This document shows, piece by piece, positions 28,724-29,454 of a DNA stretch of 29,454 nucleotides; the stretch's first letter is position 1, and every line of letters starts with the position of its first letter. Below the pieces are notes generated by a model. The model worked only from the letters and a program-made list of their open reading frames with translations, was not told where the DNA came from and ran no database searches. The DNA is taken from the NCBI GenBank assembly GCA_007129455.1, contig SKVL01000042.1, forward strand, positions 1 to 29,454, written 5' to 3'. Position numbers and translations under genes: made by a program. Origin of the DNA: Candidatus Campbelliibacteriota bacterium (GTDB taxonomy: Bacteria > Patescibacteriota > Minisyncoccia > Phycocordibacterales > CSBR16-193).

Positions 28724-29454
28724 AAATTGATAAAAAAAATTTTTTGTTTTTGATATTTTTTTTATTTCTCTTGTGGGTGCCCGAGGTTCATGGTCAAGAC
28801 TGCGATTCTCCAACTTCTTTCTCACCAAGCGATGATCTTTATCGTCAATTACACGAGGACGATTTTGGCCCGGCCGAAGGCCGTCCCTATCCTTTCCTTA
28901 GTGATTCCAGAGTCTGGCCGGATGATCCTCAGTCCGGTGCGGCTACGAATTTAAAATTCTTTGTTCCACCGGGGACGAGATCTATAAGTATTTGGGGGAA
29001 TCCTGATTTCTCTTATAGAGACCGTTATTATTGTGGTCAATATAGAGTAACGCCCCGTAACTGTAGTACGCTTCCGCTAAGAAACCCTTCTGAAGTACCC
29101 AGAGATTTGATGGAGTGGGAATTAGAGCCCGTGAAGAGCACAAACCTTGAGCATATTTGGTTATTTTCGGGCAACACTATCAACCCACCTTTGACGGTCG
29201 AACAATCCGGTTGGCTGTATTATGAAATAGCCGGTATCAACGCGGTCGAGATGTCTTTTATGGTCGATCCAGAGATATACAACGCTTGGCGTTGCGGAGG
29301 AGAAATTACACCAGCTCCACCACCCCCCACCGGCTCTCTCCAAGTGAACATCTCTCTTCCGGAAGGAGTGGAAGGAGAGCCTCAATGGAACTTCCGCGGT
29401 TTGGGATGGAAGGAAAGTGGACATTTAATCGAAGATATCCCTGTCGGCACCTAT
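28720..29454 (+). CDS. Exported protein, C-terminus beyond the window
   Basis: The frame is open from ATG 28720 to the window edge (245 codons). Residues 1-25 are a signal peptide (MKIDKKN, a long Phe/Leu core, then VPEVHG before Gln26). The mature region starts QDCDSPTSFSPSDD and has seven or more aromatic-rich strands with four cysteines after Cys28; SISIWGNPDFSYRDRYYC and EQSGWLYYEIAGINAV suggest a beta-sandwich. After a proline-rich linker (TPAPPPPT, about 197-204) a second domain begins at 205 (GSLQVNISLPEGVEGEPQWN, then GWKESG and IEDIPVGTY), the pattern of short beta repeats common in bacterial surface proteins (W-x-x-x-G-x-W-x-x-S-G). I do not know its function. It is coupled by ATGA to the preceding 34-residue frame and has no Shine-Dalgarno. 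Confidence 0.85.
   Translation, partial: MKIDKKNFLFLIFFLFLLWVPEVHGQDCDSPTSFSPSDDLYRQLHEDDFGPAEGRPYPFLSDSRVWPDDPQSGAATNLKFFVPPGTRSISIWGNPDFSYRDRYYCGQYRVTPRNCSTLPLRNPSEVPRDLMEWELEPVKSTNLEHIWLFSGNTINPPLTVEQSGWLYYEIAGINAVEMSFMVDPEIYNAWRCGGEITPAPPPPTGSLQVNISLPEGVEGEPQWNFRGLGWKESGHLIEDIPVGTY

Noticed and set aside
1..29454. CRISPR arrays, transposases, tRNA or rRNA genes
   Set aside because: No regularly spaced repeats, transposase motifs, tRNA cloverleaf or rRNA signatures were seen in any non-coding gap.

Overview
This window looks like the chromosome of a Candidate Phyla Radiation (Patescibacteria) bacterium, most likely of the Parcubacteria type. The reasons are: a compact ribosomal-protein cluster in which rpsE is followed directly by rplO with no rpmD (L30), a known hallmark of these bacteria; ribosomal proteins with lysine-rich tails; a ComEC-type DNA channel split into two genes; A/T-rich start regions without Shine-Dalgarno sites in front of nearly all housekeeping genes; and many small secreted proteins without clear homologues. 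TGA is used as a normal stop (rnhA, rplC, rplX, rplP), so the recoded Gracilibacteria/Absconditabacteria are unlikely. The species assignment is inference.

Layout. Positions 1-1750 (minus strand): a cell-surface operon with a lipoprotein, a possible 42-residue peptide and a truncated glycine-rich exported protein; its promoter is TTGACA-17-TATTCT and its predicted mRNA starts with a long hairpin. Positions 1804-6580: RNase HI with a C-terminal hybrid-binding-like domain, a ComEC permease and a divergently transcribed ComEC-type metallo-beta-lactamase sharing one promoter, an exported peptidoglycan-binding/BsuPI-like/thioredoxin-like protein, and rpmB convergent to it across a bidirectional terminator. 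Positions 6642-7304: an M50 membrane protease.

Positions 7485-27552 are the translation cluster: rpsL-rpsG-fusA, terminator, a long promoter/leader region, tuf-rpsJ, a 188-base gap, rplC-rplD-rplW-rplB, terminator. A roughly 2.7 kb interruption follows with two unrecognised genes facing each other. The cluster then resumes with rpsS-rplV-rpsC-rplP-rpmC-rpsQ-rplN, rplX-rplE, a structured leader, and rpsN-rpsH-rplF-rplR-rpsE-rplO-secY-adk-map. TTGACA-type promoters inside the cluster (before tuf, rpsS and rpsN) suggest several transcription units rather than one long S10-spc transcript. The alpha operon (rpsM, rpsK, rpsD, rpoA, rplQ) and infA do not follow map here.

Positions 27574-29454: ndk with its own promoter, a structured RNA with the architecture of 6S RNA (promoter, closing stem, central bubble with a 3' hairpin, long terminal stem, terminator), then a tiny secretory-leader-like ORF that overlaps by ATGA an exported protein running off the window.

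Functionally the window joins protein synthesis (ribosomal proteins, EF-G, EF-Tu), protein export and N-terminal maturation (SecY, methionine aminopeptidase), nucleotide balance (adenylate and nucleoside-diphosphate kinases), DNA uptake (ComEC halves), R-loop removal (RNase HI) and cell-surface proteins. The parts most worth following up are the two-gene block inside the ribosomal cluster, the probable 6S RNA, and the leaderless or nearly leaderless promoter arrangement around rnhA, comEC and the peptidoglycan-binding gene.
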